From Nocardioides gansuensis (GTDB lineage Bacteria; Actinomycetota; Actinomycetes; Propionibacteriales; Nocardioidaceae), in NCBI RefSeq assembly GCF_003076135.1, contig NZ_QDGZ01000005.1:248001-312000 (forward strand): a stretch of 64,000 bases of DNA, written 5' to 3'. The notes beneath the pieces are model-generated. The model was not told the DNA's origin. It searched no databases and worked only from the letters and a program-made list of their open reading frames with translations. Made by a program: the position numbers and the translations under genes. This document shows, piece after piece, positions 45,436 through 54,587 of the stretch. Each line of letters opens with the position of its first letter. Position 1 is the first letter of the stretch.

Positions 45436-46336
45436 CGACCGCGGCCCACGCCTCGTCGACCGTGATCGATGCCAGGGCCGGATCGGTCTCCGCGGCGTGC
45501 GGGTCGCCGGCCCCCGTGCCGTGCCACAGCACCCTGGTCCGGCCCCACAGGGGCGCCCAGGTCGTCGGTGGGGTGGGACCGTAGAGCGCCACCGCTGGGC
45601 GGTCGTAGGCCGCCGCGAGGTGCGCCACGCCGGTGTCGCCGCTGAGCACGACGTCGGCCGCCGCGACCAGCGCTGCCAGCGAGTCGGTGGAGGTCGTGCC
45701 GGCTGCGACCGACTCCCTGGGAAGGCCTGCGGTCCTCGCCACCTCGCGGCACAGGTCCACCTCGTCGGCGCTGCCGGTCAGCAGCACCCGCCGGCCTTCG
45801 GCGGCGAGCCGTCGTGCCACCTCGGCGAACCGGCCGGGTGGCCAGCGGCGGGCCGGGGACGCGGCGCCGGGATGCACGACGGCGGTGCCGTCGCCGGCGA
45901 CCCGGACCGGCGGCTCCAGCAGGCCGTCCTGCGGGTCCGCCTCGACGTCGAAGCAGTCGGAGACCAGGCGACACCACCGTCGTACCTCGTGCTCGTCCGG
46001 GTCCCAGCGCGGCCCGGGCGAGCCGGTGGCCGGCTCCCCGAAGGCCGCGAGCCGGCGCGGTCGGGTGGCGGTGAGCGCGTCGTGGCTCTCCGGGCCGCTG
46101 CCGTGCAGGTTGACCGCCACGTCGGGTGGGGGACCGGGCCAGCCGAGGTCGCCTAGGCCACGCATGTCGTGCACGCGGTCGACGGCTCCGGTGGCTGTCG
46201 CCAGTCCGGCGAGCGTGCGGGGGGTCGCCAGCACGATCTCGTGGCCGGGCAGCGCCCGCCGCAGCGCCCGCAGGGCGGGCACCGCGACCAGCAGGTCACC
46301 GAGGCCCAGGGCGCGCAGGACGAGGGCGACCGGCAC
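45371..46336 (-). CDS. GT9 heptosyltransferase-like glycosyltransferase (copy 1)
   Basis: A 321-residue GT-B enzyme of the ADP-heptose:LPS heptosyltransferase family: [20 protein letters not shown] at the N-terminus, [34 protein letters not shown] and [20 protein letters not shown], the donor-site signature. It ends the eight-gene operon and its last 65 bases overlap the convergent broken UXS gene. GTG 46336 lies 1 base after the SDR stop. Presence of the ADP-heptose genes in the same operon makes an ADP-heptose donor likely. Confidence 0.88.
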   Translation of the reverse strand: MPVALVLRALGLGDLLVAVPALRALRRALPGHEIVLATPRTLAGLATATGAVDRVHDMRGLGDLGWPGPPPDVAVNLHGSGPESHDALTATRPRRLAAFGEPATGSPGPRWDPDEHEVRRWCRLVSDCFDVEADPQDGLLEPPVRVAGDGTAVVHPGAASPARRWPPGRFAEVARRLAAEGRRVLLTGSADEVDLCREVARTAGLPRESVAAGTTSTDSLAALVAAADVVLSGDTGVAHLAAAYDRPAVALYGPTPPTTWAPLWGRTRVLWHGTGAGDPHAAETDPALASITVDEAWAAVVSQLGGQVPRGTSAPCAPAPR

Positions 46337-46337
46337 G

Positions 46338-47048
46338 TCAGGGCCAGGACGGCTCGACCGAGGGCGTCACCACCAGCTCGCGGACCTCGCAGCCGGGCGG
46401 CTGGCGGAGCGCGAAGAGCACGGCGTCGGCGACGCGCTCCGGCGGGTTGAGCATCGCGTCCGCCGGCGGCCGGTACTGCTCGTCGCGCCCGTCGAAGAAC
46501 GCCGTCTGCATGCCGCCGGGCACCAGCATGGTGACGCCGACCTCTCCGCCCAGCTCGGTGGCCAGCGCGCGGCTGAAGCCCGTCACGCCGAACTTCGAGG
46601 CGCAGTACGCCGTCGCGTCGCTGACGGCCTTGAGCCCGAGCGTGGACCCCACGGTGACCACGCGGCCGTGGCTGCGCCGCAGGTGCGGCAGCGCGGCGCG
46701 GACCACGGCGGCGGTGCCGATGAGGTTCACCCTGATCACCCGCTCCCAGTCCTCGGCGGGCACGTCCTCGAGCCTGCCACAGGCGTCGATCCCCGCGGCG
46801 GTGACGACGGCGTCCAGGCCTCCGTGCTCTCGGGCTGCCGCCTCGACCGCCTCCGCGGCGGCACGCGAGTCGGCGAGGTCGACGACCATGTGGCCGATCT
46901 CGAGGCCCTCGAGCGGCTTGGGCTCGTGCCGGTCGAGGATGTGGGCGGTGCCGCCCTGCTGGGCGACCGCGGCAGCGACGGCCCGGCCGAGGCCGGACGC
47001 CCCGCCGGTCACCAGGACGGTGCCGAGCTGCTGGGGGGTGTGGTTCAT
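46338..47048 (-). CDS. Short-chain dehydrogenase/reductase
   Basis: A 236-residue classical SDR: VLVTGGASGLGRAVAAAVAQ (cofactor loop TGxxxGxG), VVDLAD, VVTAAGID (NAG-like) and the active site S...YCASK (VTVGSTLGLKAVSDATAYCASKFG, shown as VGSTLG and YCASK). It lies in the place where an HldD-type epimerase might be expected, but HldD belongs to the extended SDRs and carries a different signature, so this enzyme probably oxidises or reduces a sugar or lipid. AGGAGGAG before ATG 47048 is a strong ribosome site despite the 4-base overlap with hldE. Confidence 0.85.
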   Translation of the reverse strand: MNHTPQQLGTVLVTGGASGLGRAVAAAVAQQGGTAHILDRHEPKPLEGLEIGHMVVDLADSRAAAEAVEAAAREHGGLDAVVTAAGIDACGRLEDVPAEDWERVIRVNLIGTAAVVRAALPHLRRSHGRVVTVGSTLGLKAVSDATAYCASKFGVTGFSRALATELGGEVGVTMLVPGGMQTAFFDGRDEQYRPPADAMLNPPERVADAVLFALRQPPGCEVRELVVTPSVEPSWP

Positions 47049-48421
47049 GGCTCTCCTCCTTGGGTTGCTCGTGCCAGTCGGGTCGTGGAGCGGCCTGCCA
47101 GGTAGGGCAGGGTGACGGCCTGGCCACCCCACTCGAGGAGCACCTGCTCCTCGGGAAGGGCGGCGTCGGAGTAGTCCCCGCCCTTGCACCACACGTGCGG
47201 CCGGAGGGTGCGCAGCACCTCGTTCGGGGTGTCCTCCTCGAAGACGACGACCGCGTCGACGCAGTCCAGGGCTGTCAGCACGCGGGCCCGGTCCTCCTGT
47301 GGGACGATCGGGCGGTCGGGCCCCTTGAGCCGCCTCACCGAGTCGTCGGAGTTGAGGCACACGACGAGGCAGTCGCCGAGCCGGCGGGCGGCCTGGAGCG
47401 TCTCGACGTGGCCGCGGTGGAGCAGGTCGAAGCAGCCTCCCGTGGCCACCACGGTCCCGCCACCGGCCCGGACCTCGCGGGCCAGGGCCACCGCGTCGCC
47501 GGATGTGCGAGGCACCCGAGGCCGCGGGTCCATGCACGTGGCGGCGGCGCCGTCGCGGACGAAGTCGGCTGCCGCGACGACGGCGGTGCCGACGGCCTCC
47601 CTGATCAGGGCGCCCTCGGCGAGCGCCAGCGCGACGCTCGCCGCGAAGCGGTCTCCGGCGCCACAGGTGTCCACGGGCCGGCCGGGGACCTCGGGGGCGG
47701 GCAGGTGCACGGGGATGCCGGCACCGTAGGAGAGCAGGGCGCCTGCGGCGCCGCGGGTCACCGCGAGCGCGCGGACCTCCCAGCGCTCGACGAGTGCGGC
47801 GGCGCTGCGGGAGAGCCCGGCCAGGTCGGGCGCCGGGTCGCCGGCGAACCGGCGTACCTCGCCCTCGTTCGGGGTCGCGACCAGGGTGCCGGAGACCGGG
47901 TCGGCCCCGCGGGGGTGCGGGTCCCAGACGACCGGAGCACGCCGCGGGACCGCCGCGAGGAGCGCCCTGACGCCAGGGTGGGAGGACACTCCCCGGCCGT
48001 AGTCGGAGACCAGCACCCCGCTCGCCGACGCCAGCACGTCGCCGGCCTCGGGCGGCACGTCGCCGAGGTCGCCCGCGTCACCCCGGTCCATCCGCAGCAG
48101 CGTCTGCCCATCGGCCCGCACCCGGGCCTTGACGGTGGTCCGGCCGGTGGTGCCGATCTCGACCAGGCGGACCCGCTCGGCCAGCCGCCGGCGCAGGACC
48201 TGTGCCTCGTCGTCGGACCCCAGGGCCATCAGCAGGACGACCTCGCGGGAGCCGTCGCCTGTCGCGAGCCAGGCCGCGAGCCCCGCTCCGCCGGGCCGCT
48301 CGACCCGGCGTACGACATCGACGACCGGGGCGGGGGAGTCGGGCGCCGTGCGGGACACCGAGCCGCAGACGTCCACGTCCAGCAGCACGTCGCCCACGAC
48401 GACCAGCGGTCCGCGCGTCAT
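47045..48421 (-). CDS. hldE: Bifunctional heptose-7-phosphate kinase / heptose-1-phosphate adenylyltransferase
   Basis: A 458-residue HldE-like fusion. Residues 1-310 are a PfkB-type kinase: VVVGDVLLDVDVCGSVSR, RRVERPGGAGLAAWLAT and the anion hole VDTCGAGDRFAASVALALAE. Residues from about 318 are a nucleotidyltransferase: VVATGGCFDLLHRGHVETLQ (HxGH), CLNSDDSVRRLKGPDRPIVP. In Gram-negative bacteria the enzyme makes ADP-heptose from heptose 7-phosphate via the GmhB phosphatase. The kinase lacks part of the usual NVA phrase of HldE (PGGAGLAAW is read), so sugar preference may differ. Confidence 0.9.
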   Translation of the reverse strand: MTRGPLVVVGDVLLDVDVCGSVSRTAPDSPAPVVDVVRRVERPGGAGLAAWLATGDGSREVVLLMALGSDDEAQVLRRRLAERVRLVEIGTTGRTTVKARVRADGQTLLRMDRGDAGDLGDVPPEAGDVLASASGVLVSDYGRGVSSHPGVRALLAAVPRRAPVVWDPHPRGADPVSGTLVATPNEGEVRRFAGDPAPDLAGLSRSAAALVERWEVRALAVTRGAAGALLSYGAGIPVHLPAPEVPGRPVDTCGAGDRFAASVALALAEGALIREAVGTAVVAAADFVRDGAAATCMDPRPRVPRTSGDAVALAREVRAGGGTVVATGGCFDLLHRGHVETLQAARRLGDCLVVCLNSDDSVRRLKGPDRPIVPQEDRARVLTALDCVDAVVVFEEDTPNEVLRTLRPHVWCKGGDYSDAALPEEQVLLEWGGQAVTLPYLAGRSTTRLARATQGGEP

Positions 48422-49041
48422 GCGATCCGGCCTCCCTGCTCGCCGGGCGGGACGTCAGCGGCGTACCCCACGCCGAGCGCGTCGTCGAACGCGGCGCAGA
48501 GCATGTGCAGGGCCACCAGGTGCAGCTCCTGCACGGTCGCCGTCAGCGGCGCCGGCACCGCCAGCACCTCGTGGGCAGCCTCGGCGAGGGGGTTGGGCAG
48601 CTGGCCGGTGAAGGCCCAGACCCGCAGGCCGGCGAGCCGGCCGCGTCGGGCCGCCTCGACCACGTTGGGACTCTGGCCGCTGGTGGACATGAGCACGAGC
48701 ACGTCGCCCGGCCGCCCGTGCGCGTCGACCTGGCGGGCGAAGAGCTCGTCGGGCGGGTAGTCGTTGCCGATGGCCGTCAGGGTGGACGTCTCGGCGCTCA
48801 GGCAGATGGCGGAGTAGGGCGGTCGGTCCAGCCGGTAGCGGCCGACCAGCTCACCGGTGAGGTGCTGGGCCTGGGCCGCGCTGCCTCCGTTGCCGGCGGC
48901 CAGCAGCCGGCCGCCGCGGGGCAGCACCTGCGCCAGCTCGGCACCCCAGCGCTGAGTGACGGCCACGGCGTCGTCGAGCTGGTCGAGTGCCCTCCGGAGC
49001 TCGTCGAGGTGAGTGCCGTCCGAGGGGGTTGAGAACGTCAT
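48418..49041 (-). CDS. gmhA: Sedoheptulose-7-phosphate isomerase (GmhA-like SIS protein)
   Basis: A 207-residue single SIS-domain protein: LLAAGNGGSAAQAQHLTGEL, ETSTLTAIGNDY, VLMSTSGQSPNVVEAARRGR and VQELHLVALHMLC with the E-H pair used by GmhA. It should turn sedoheptulose 7-phosphate into D-glycero-heptose 7-phosphate, the first step of the ADP-heptose path. ATG 49041; overlaps the hldE start by 4 bases. Confidence 0.9.
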   Translation of the reverse strand: MTFSTPSDGTHLDELRRALDQLDDAVAVTQRWGAELAQVLPRGGRLLAAGNGGSAAQAQHLTGELVGRYRLDRPPYSAICLSAETSTLTAIGNDYPPDELFARQVDAHGRPGDVLVLMSTSGQSPNVVEAARRGRLAGLRVWAFTGQLPNPLAEAAHEVLAVPAPLTATVQELHLVALHMLCAAFDDALGVGYAADVPPGEQGGRIA

Positions 49042-50291
49042 CGCACTGCCCCCTGTTCCCGGCCCCGGCCCGGGGTGGCCAGACCGATCACCTCGTCGTA
49101 CACCTGCAGCGTCCGCTCGGCGACCTGCGGCCAGGAGAAACGCTCGCGTGCCCGCCGCACGCCGTCGGCGCCGTACGCCGCGCGCAGGCCGGGGTCGGCG
49201 AGCAGGTCGCGCAGCGCCCCCGAGAGCACGCGCGGGTCGCGCGGCGGCACCAGCTCGCCGGTGACGCCGGGGACGACGGTGTCGAGGAGGCCGCCGACCG
49301 CCGTGCCGACCACGGGGCGGCCGCAGGCCATGGCCTCGACGGGGACGATGCCGAAGGGCTCGTACCAGGGCACTGAGCACACGACGTCGGCCGCACGGAT
49401 CACGCCCGGCACGTCCTCGTGGTTCACGCTGCCCAGGAACCGGACCCGCTCGGCGACCCCGGCCTCGGCAGCGACGCCGCGCAGCCGGGATGCCTCGGGG
49501 TCGAGGTGCAGCACGTCCGCGCGCGGCCCGCCGGCGATCACCAGCTCGGTGTCGGGAAGCCACTGCAGCGCGGTGACCGCGTCGGCGATCCCCTTGCGCT
49601 CCACCATGCGGCCGAGCACCAGCACCCGGTGGGTGGCGGTCCGCGGCGGCTCGGCTGCCGGTGCCACGTCGGGCCGGAAGTGGCGGACGTCGACGCCGCA
49701 CGGCACGACGGTGCAGCGGTCTGCGCCGATCCCCTGCGCCTCGAGCTCGCGCACCTCGTCGGTGGCGGTGGCGATGACCCGGTCGACGCCGAGGCCGATG
49801 TCCCGCTCGACCTCGAGCCGTCCGGGCGGGCTGGTGTCGGCGTCGCCCTGGTGGCGTCGCTTCACCACGCCCAGGGCGTGGAAGGTGTGCACGACCGGGA
49901 GCCCCAGGAGCGAACGGGTGCCGCGGACGGCGCGCAGGGTCGCCCAGCCGCTCATCCAGAAGTGGCTGTGCACGATGTCGTAGGGGCCGTCCTGCAACGA
50001 CAGGGCCAGCTCCGCGGCGAACGCCGACATGTGCGGCCAGAGGTCGTCCTTGGGCACCTCGTCCGGCGGCCCGGCACTGACGTGGCGCACGAGGTAGCGG
50101 ACGCCGGACTCCTCGACCGCCACCTCGTCTGGCAGGGTGGTCGAGTCGCGACGGGTGAAGACGGTGACGTCGTGGCCGTGACCGGCCAGCTCGCGCGCCA
50201 GGGCGGCCACATGGACGTTCTGCCCGCCGGCATCGGCACCGCCCAGGGTGGCGAGGGGGCTGGCATGCTCGGAGACGAGTGCGATCCTCAT
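49038..50291 (-). CDS. GT4 glycosyltransferase
   Basis: A 417-residue GT-B retaining enzyme: IALVSEHASPLATLGGADAG, QNVHVAALARELAGHGHDVT, VVHTFHALGVVKRRHQG and the donor-site VPWYEPFGIVPVEAMACGRP (E-x7-E). It resembles MshA/sucrose-synthase-like actinobacterial GT4 enzymes in the N-terminal GGQNVHV phrase. It likely transfers a nucleotide-activated sugar to the surface glycan made by this operon. Overlaps both neighbours by 4 bases. Confidence 0.88.
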   Translation of the reverse strand: MRIALVSEHASPLATLGGADAGGQNVHVAALARELAGHGHDVTVFTRRDSTTLPDEVAVEESGVRYLVRHVSAGPPDEVPKDDLWPHMSAFAAELALSLQDGPYDIVHSHFWMSGWATLRAVRGTRSLLGLPVVHTFHALGVVKRRHQGDADTSPPGRLEVERDIGLGVDRVIATATDEVRELEAQGIGADRCTVVPCGVDVRHFRPDVAPAAEPPRTATHRVLVLGRMVERKGIADAVTALQWLPDTELVIAGGPRADVLHLDPEASRLRGVAAEAGVAERVRFLGSVNHEDVPGVIRAADVVCSVPWYEPFGIVPVEAMACGRPVVGTAVGGLLDTVVPGVTGELVPPRDPRVLSGALRDLLADPGLRAAYGADGVRRARERFSWPQVAERTLQVYDEVIGLATPGRGREQGAVR

Positions 50292-51313
50292 GGGGTTCCT
50301 CCTCCGGAGGTGGTGAGCTTCTCGATGGCGCGGATGACGTCCTGTGCCGTCACCGAGGACAGGCAGGGATGCCCCGGGACCGGACAGGTGGTGGCCCGGG
50401 TGGCCCGGCAGGGCGCGTCCTGGTCGCCCAGCAGCACGTGGGGCACGCCGTACGGCGCCCACCGTTCGGCGGGCACGGTCGGCGCGAAGAGCGACACGAC
50501 CGGCGTACCGACGGCGGCGGCCAGGTGGGCAGGGCCGGTGTTGCCCGCCACGACGACGTCCGCGGACGCCAGCACGGCCGCGAGGCCGGCGACGCCGGTG
50601 CGCCCGGACAGGTCCACGGCCTCGTCGCCGGCGACCCGGGCGCACAGCGTTGCCTCGGACGGTGCGCCGGTGACGACCACGTCGGCGCCCTGCTCGGCGA
50701 GGGCTGCGACCAGCTCGGCGTGGTGGCCGGGCGGCCAGGCGCGGGCGGTCACGGACGTGCCGGGATGTATGACGACGCGCGGGCGCCGTCCGGGACGCCA
50801 CTCGACCGGGTCGGGCACCTCGACGTCGACGCGCAGCCGGCCGTCGTCACCTCTCGGCAGGTCGTGCCCGGCGGCACGGGCGAGCTCGAGTGCGCGCTCG
50901 GCCTCCGGGACGTCGCCCGGCGGGTGGACGCGCAGGTCGAGCAGCGAGCCGGGATAGTCCTCGCTGATCGCCCCGATCCAAGGCACGCCGGCCATCCGCA
51001 GCAGCAGGGCGGTGGGCAGCGGGCTCTGGTGGAACGAGGTGAGCACCAGTGCCCGGTCGATCCCCCGCCCGGCGAGGTCGTCGACGATCCGCTCCACCTC
51101 CTCTCGCTCGACCGCTGCCGGGGTCGGGTCGATCCAGGGCGGTGACCAGCAGAGCACCTGGTCGACGCCGGGCAGCAGCCTCGCGACGTCGGCGCCCCGT
51201 GGCCCCGCGAGCAGGGTGAGCCGGTCGGAGCCGGCCGCGACGGCACGCACCGCGGGGCCGGCGAGGAGCACGTCGCCCATGCCGTCCGGTCGCACCACGA
51301 GGCTGTGCGTCAT
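50288..51313 (-). CDS. GT9 heptosyltransferase-like glycosyltransferase (copy 2)
   Basis: A 341-residue member of the same family as the gene at 45371: SLVVRPDGMGDVLLAGPAVR, RALVLTSFHQSPLPTALLLR, VVIHPGTSVTARAWPPGHHA and DVVVAGNTGPAHLAAAVGTP. A short cysteine-bearing loop (CRATRATTCPVPGHPCL) occurs near the C-terminus, as in heptosyltransferase-like proteins. ATG 51313 is preferred over GTG 51319 because GAGGGGG lies at proper spacing and it gives the 4-base overlap seen throughout the operon. Confidence 0.88.
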   Translation of the reverse strand: MTHSLVVRPDGMGDVLLAGPAVRAVAAGSDRLTLLAGPRGADVARLLPGVDQVLCWSPPWIDPTPAAVEREEVERIVDDLAGRGIDRALVLTSFHQSPLPTALLLRMAGVPWIGAISEDYPGSLLDLRVHPPGDVPEAERALELARAAGHDLPRGDDGRLRVDVEVPDPVEWRPGRRPRVVIHPGTSVTARAWPPGHHAELVAALAEQGADVVVTGAPSEATLCARVAGDEAVDLSGRTGVAGLAAVLASADVVVAGNTGPAHLAAAVGTPVVSLFAPTVPAERWAPYGVPHVLLGDQDAPCRATRATTCPVPGHPCLSSVTAQDVIRAIEKLTTSGGGTP

Positions 51314-52872
51314 CGCCACCCCCTCAGTGCGATCTCCACGGCCGTGACCAGGTCGGACGCGACGTGGGCGGCCTCGAGGACCTCCTCGGGACGGGTGGCG
51401 GCGTTGGGCACCAGGATGCCGGTCGCACCCGCGGCCTCCGCCGCGCCGAGGTCACCGGCCGTGTCGCCGATGAGCACGCACTGCTCCGGCCGGACGCCGA
51501 GCTCGCTGCACGCCCGGACCACCAGCTGGGGGCCGGGCTTGCGGCACTCGCAGCAGTCCTCGGGCCGGTGGGCGCAGACCTGCCAGGTGTCGAAGGGGCC
51601 GAGCAGCTCCTCCACGCGCGCGTTGATCCGGGCACAGTCCTCGTGCGAGATCTGGCCGCGGCCGACGGCCGCCTGGTTGGTGGCGACGCCGACGGGGATG
51701 CCGAGCGCGCGCAGCCGGTCGAGCGCCTCGCGGGCGTGCGCCACCGGCTCGACCCGTGCCGGGTCGGTGTTGCGGGGCACGTCGCGGATCAGGGTGCCGT
51801 CGCGGTCGAAGAGGACGAGGTCCGGCGCTCCCGGCCAGGGCCGCTCGCGCACGTGGGTGACCAGGCCGCGGGCCGCGTGGGCCGCCGCGGCCGATGGGAT
51901 GGCCACGCTCGTGACCACCATCGCCGCCACCTCGCGCACGGTGCGGGGACCGGGGGCGATGCGGGCGGCGGCGAGCTCCGCCGTACCTGCGACCCAGCCT
52001 GCGGAGGCCGCCGCGGCCAACAGCCGGAGCCGGTGGTCGCGCCGCAGCGCGCCCCCGAGCCCCAGCACCACAGCAAGGGCACCGGCCGTGGACGTCGCCA
52101 GGTGTCGACGGAGCCTCCCGGGTGGAGCCCCCGCGCGGTCGCGCCAGTCGTCGCCGTGCAGGCGTCGCATCAGCTGGTCGTCGGCGTTGCCGCGCTGCCG
52201 GGCGATGCTCGCGCTCCAGCGCGACCTCGGCACCGGATGCCGGGTCGTGCGCTCGCCCGGCAGGATCCGGCCGCCACGCTCGACGACGCGCAGCCCCAGG
52301 TCGGCGTCCTCGCGGTAGGCGCGGCGGAAGCGTTCGTCGAAGCCGCCCACGCGGACGAGCACGTCGCGGCGGTAGGACATGTCGGCGGTGATCCACTGCG
52401 CGCTCGCGAGGCCCGCGGTGTTGCGCTCCTCGTCGGTCAGCGGGCGGTCGGCCGGCAGCGGCACCACGATGCGGCCCTGACTGGCCGCCGCCGGGCGGCC
52501 GCCGACCACGTCCGCGTTCGCCTTGTCCAGGTCGGCCGCCAGTCGGTCCCACCAGTCGTCGTCGGGGACCACGTCGTCGTCGAGGAAGGAGACCCACTCG
52601 GTCTGCGCCATCCGCCAGCCGAGGTTGCGCGCCCCTGCCGGACCGCGGCCGTGGCTGCGCAGCACGACGACCTCGGGGAGCCCGGGCCGCCGGCACGCCC
52701 GCTCGTCCACCGCCCCGTCGGGGGTGTCGTCGACGAGCACCAGGCGCTCGGCCCGGGGACCAGTGGCGCGGGCGAGCGCGTCCAGCAGGTCCCTCAGCGC
52801 GGGCCGGCCGATGGTCGGCACGACGACGGTGGTGGGCAGGACCTCCGGGTGTCCGAGGACCCCGGCCGTCAC
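51310..52872 (-). CDS. GT2 glycosyltransferase fused to GmhB-like HAD-IIIA phosphatase
   Basis: A 520-residue fusion. Residues 15-250 are a GT2 domain: TTVVVPTIGRPALRDLLDAL, RLVLVDDTPDG, GPAGARNLGWRMAQTEW, VSFLDDDVVPDDDWW (DxD) and MSYRRDVLVRVGGFDERFR. A hydrophobic linker of about 80 residues follows (possible membrane contact). From about residue 350 comes a HAD-IIIA phosphatase: LVLFDRDGTLIRDVP, GVATNQAAVGRGQIS, the zinc loop CAHRPEDCCECRKPGP and LIGDTAGDLGAAEAAG. This is the GmhB step (removal of the 7-phosphate from heptose bisphosphate), so the fusion links precursor synthesis and transfer. GTG 52872. Confidence 0.9.
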   Translation of the reverse strand: MTAGVLGHPEVLPTTVVVPTIGRPALRDLLDALARATGPRAERLVLVDDTPDGAVDERACRRPGLPEVVVLRSHGRGPAGARNLGWRMAQTEWVSFLDDDVVPDDDWWDRLAADLDKANADVVGGRPAAASQGRIVVPLPADRPLTDEERNTAGLASAQWITADMSYRRDVLVRVGGFDERFRRAYREDADLGLRVVERGGRILPGERTTRHPVPRSRWSASIARQRGNADDQLMRRLHGDDWRDRAGAPPGRLRRHLATSTAGALAVVLGLGGALRRDHRLRLLAAAASAGWVAGTAELAAARIAPGPRTVREVAAMVVTSVAIPSAAAAHAARGLVTHVRERPWPGAPDLVLFDRDGTLIRDVPRNTDPARVEPVAHAREALDRLRALGIPVGVATNQAAVGRGQISHEDCARINARVEELLGPFDTWQVCAHRPEDCCECRKPGPQLVVRACSELGVRPEQCVLIGDTAGDLGAAEAAGATGILVPNAATRPEEVLEAAHVASDLVTAVEIALRGWR

Positions 52873-54512
52873 GTCGTCACCTCGCTGCGCCGGACCGTGA
52901 AGGGGCCGATCGCGAGCAGGTCGATGGGTGCCGAGCCGAAGCACTCCAGGGCGTCGCGCGGGCTGTCGACCATCGGGCGGCCGGCGGTGTTGAGGCTGGT
53001 GTTGACCACGACCGGCAGCCCGGTGCGCCGCTCGAACGCGGCGAGCATCTCCGCCACCAGCGGCTCGGTCGCGGCGTCGACCGTCTGCACCCGCGCCGTC
53101 CCGTCGACGTGGACGACCGCCGGGATCCGGTCGCGCCACCCGGGAGCCACGTCGTGGACGAAGAGCATGTACGGCGAGGGGAGGGGGCCGCGGCTGAAGA
53201 TCCGGTCGGCGCGCTCGAGCAGCACCATCGGCGCGACCGGCCGGAACTCCTCGCGGCCCTTCACCCGGTTGAGCCGGTCCAGGTTCGCGTGGCGACCGGG
53301 GTGGGCGAGCAGTGACCGGTGGCCCAGGGCGCGCGGACCGTACTCACTGCGACCCTGGAACCACGCGACCAGGCCGTCGTCCGCGAGAGTCGCCGCGACC
53401 GCCTCGGCGATGCCCTCGGCCGGCCTCGCGTAGCGGATCGCGGCGTCACGCAGCACCGCCTCGATCTCGTCGTCGCTCCAGCCCCGGCCGAGGTCCGCGC
53501 CGGGCATAGGGCTGACCGGCTCGCCCTTGGCGTGGGCCAGGTGGAGGGCCGAGCCCAGGGCCGTCCCGGCGTCCCCGGCCGCGGGCTGCACCCACACCCG
53601 CTCGTACGGCGAGTCGGTGTGCACGCGTGTGTTGGCCACGCAGTTGAGCGCGACTCCGCCGGCCAGCACCAGGTCGCGCTTGCCCGTCTGGCCATGCAAC
53701 CAGTCCAGCAGCTCCAGCACGACGCCCTCCAGGACCCGCTGCACGCTCGAGGCGAGGTCGGCGTGCTGCTCCGTCCAGGGATCACCCGCGGCGCGACGGG
53801 GCGCGAGGGCCTCCCAGTCCAGCGCTTCGGTGCGGAAGCCGCCCTGGCCGTCGACGCGGACCGCTTCACCGATGACACCTGCGTGCCGCGGCTCTCCATG
53901 GGACGCGAGCGCCATCACCTTGTACTCGTCGCTGCTCCGCAGCCAGCCCAGGTGCTGGGTCAGGTCCTCGTAGAGCAGGCCGAGCGAGTGGGGGAGCGCC
54001 TGCGCGACCAGCGGGTCGAGGTGGCCGTCGTGCGACGACGCGGACAGGTGGCTCGCGGACTCGCCGCGGCCGTCCAGGACCAGCACGTCCGGGTCGTCCA
54101 GGGGACCCGCGAGGGACGCGGAGGCCGCATGGGCGATGTGGTGCGGGACGAAGTGGACGCGGGCCGGGTCGAGCCCGGGCAGTGCCGTCGCGAGGAACTC
54201 CGGTGCCCGCCGGGCATAGGCCTGCCGCAGCCGGTCCCACGGGTCGTCGAGGCCGAGTGCCTCGGCGGGCCGGGCCAGGGAGGGGTCGTAGGAGTAGGTG
54301 ACCGCGTCGAGGTCCGCCGGGTCGAGCCCGCCCGTCTCGAGGCACCACGCCATCGCCAGCTCGGGCAGCTCCCAGGCGGCGAAGGGCACCGGCCGGTGGC
54401 CGTGCTTGCGCCTGGAGAAGCGCTCCTCCTCCGCCGCCGCCACGATCCGCCCGTCGACCACCAGGGCGGCCGCCGGGTCGTGGAAGAGCGCGTTGACCCC
54501 GAGGACCTTCAT
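52869..54512 (-). CDS. NodU/CmcH-family carbamoyltransferase
   Basis: A 547-residue O-carbamoyltransferase and first gene of the operon. N-terminal ASKHA-like domain: LGVNALFHDPAAALVVDGRI, EEERFSRRKHGH, HHIAHAASASLAG, VLDGRGE. C-terminal domain: DDGLVAWFQGRSEYGPRALG, HRSLLAHPGRHANLDRLNRVKGREEFRPVAP (in two parts) and VVNTSLNTAGRPMVDSP. It uses carbamoyl phosphate and ATP to carbamoylate a hydroxyl group, here probably a sugar of the glycan. GGGAGGGAGCC lies before ATG 54512. The control region upstream holds an inverted repeat shared with the divergent genes. Confidence 0.9.
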   Translation of the reverse strand: MKVLGVNALFHDPAAALVVDGRIVAAAEEERFSRRKHGHRPVPFAAWELPELAMAWCLETGGLDPADLDAVTYSYDPSLARPAEALGLDDPWDRLRQAYARRAPEFLATALPGLDPARVHFVPHHIAHAASASLAGPLDDPDVLVLDGRGESASHLSASSHDGHLDPLVAQALPHSLGLLYEDLTQHLGWLRSSDEYKVMALASHGEPRHAGVIGEAVRVDGQGGFRTEALDWEALAPRRAAGDPWTEQHADLASSVQRVLEGVVLELLDWLHGQTGKRDLVLAGGVALNCVANTRVHTDSPYERVWVQPAAGDAGTALGSALHLAHAKGEPVSPMPGADLGRGWSDDEIEAVLRDAAIRYARPAEGIAEAVAATLADDGLVAWFQGRSEYGPRALGHRSLLAHPGRHANLDRLNRVKGREEFRPVAPMVLLERADRIFSRGPLPSPYMLFVHDVAPGWRDRIPAVVHVDGTARVQTVDAATEPLVAEMLAAFERRTGLPVVVNTSLNTAGRPMVDSPRDALECFGSAPIDLLAIGPFTVRRSEVTT

Positions 54513-54555
54513 CGGCTCCCTCCCGACTTCCTCACATTGGCCCCATGGTTCTCCC

Positions 54556-54587
54556 AGAAGCGGTGGGTACCCGTTCGAACCGCTTCT
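54556..54587. promoter_or_regulatory. Inverted repeat in the divergent control region of the glycan cluster
   Basis: AGAAGCGGT (54556-54564) and ACCGCTTCT (54579-54587) flank a 14-base centre that itself contains GGGTACCC. The repeat lies 44 bases from the carbamoyltransferase start and 77 bases from the dehydrogenase start, so it is well placed as an operator for both directions. No regulator gene is in the cluster. Confidence 0.5.

Noticed and set aside
46338-47048. HldD-type ADP-heptose epimerase
   Set aside because: The protein is a classical short SDR with YxxxK near residue 150 and lacks the extended-SDR substrate domain of HldD.
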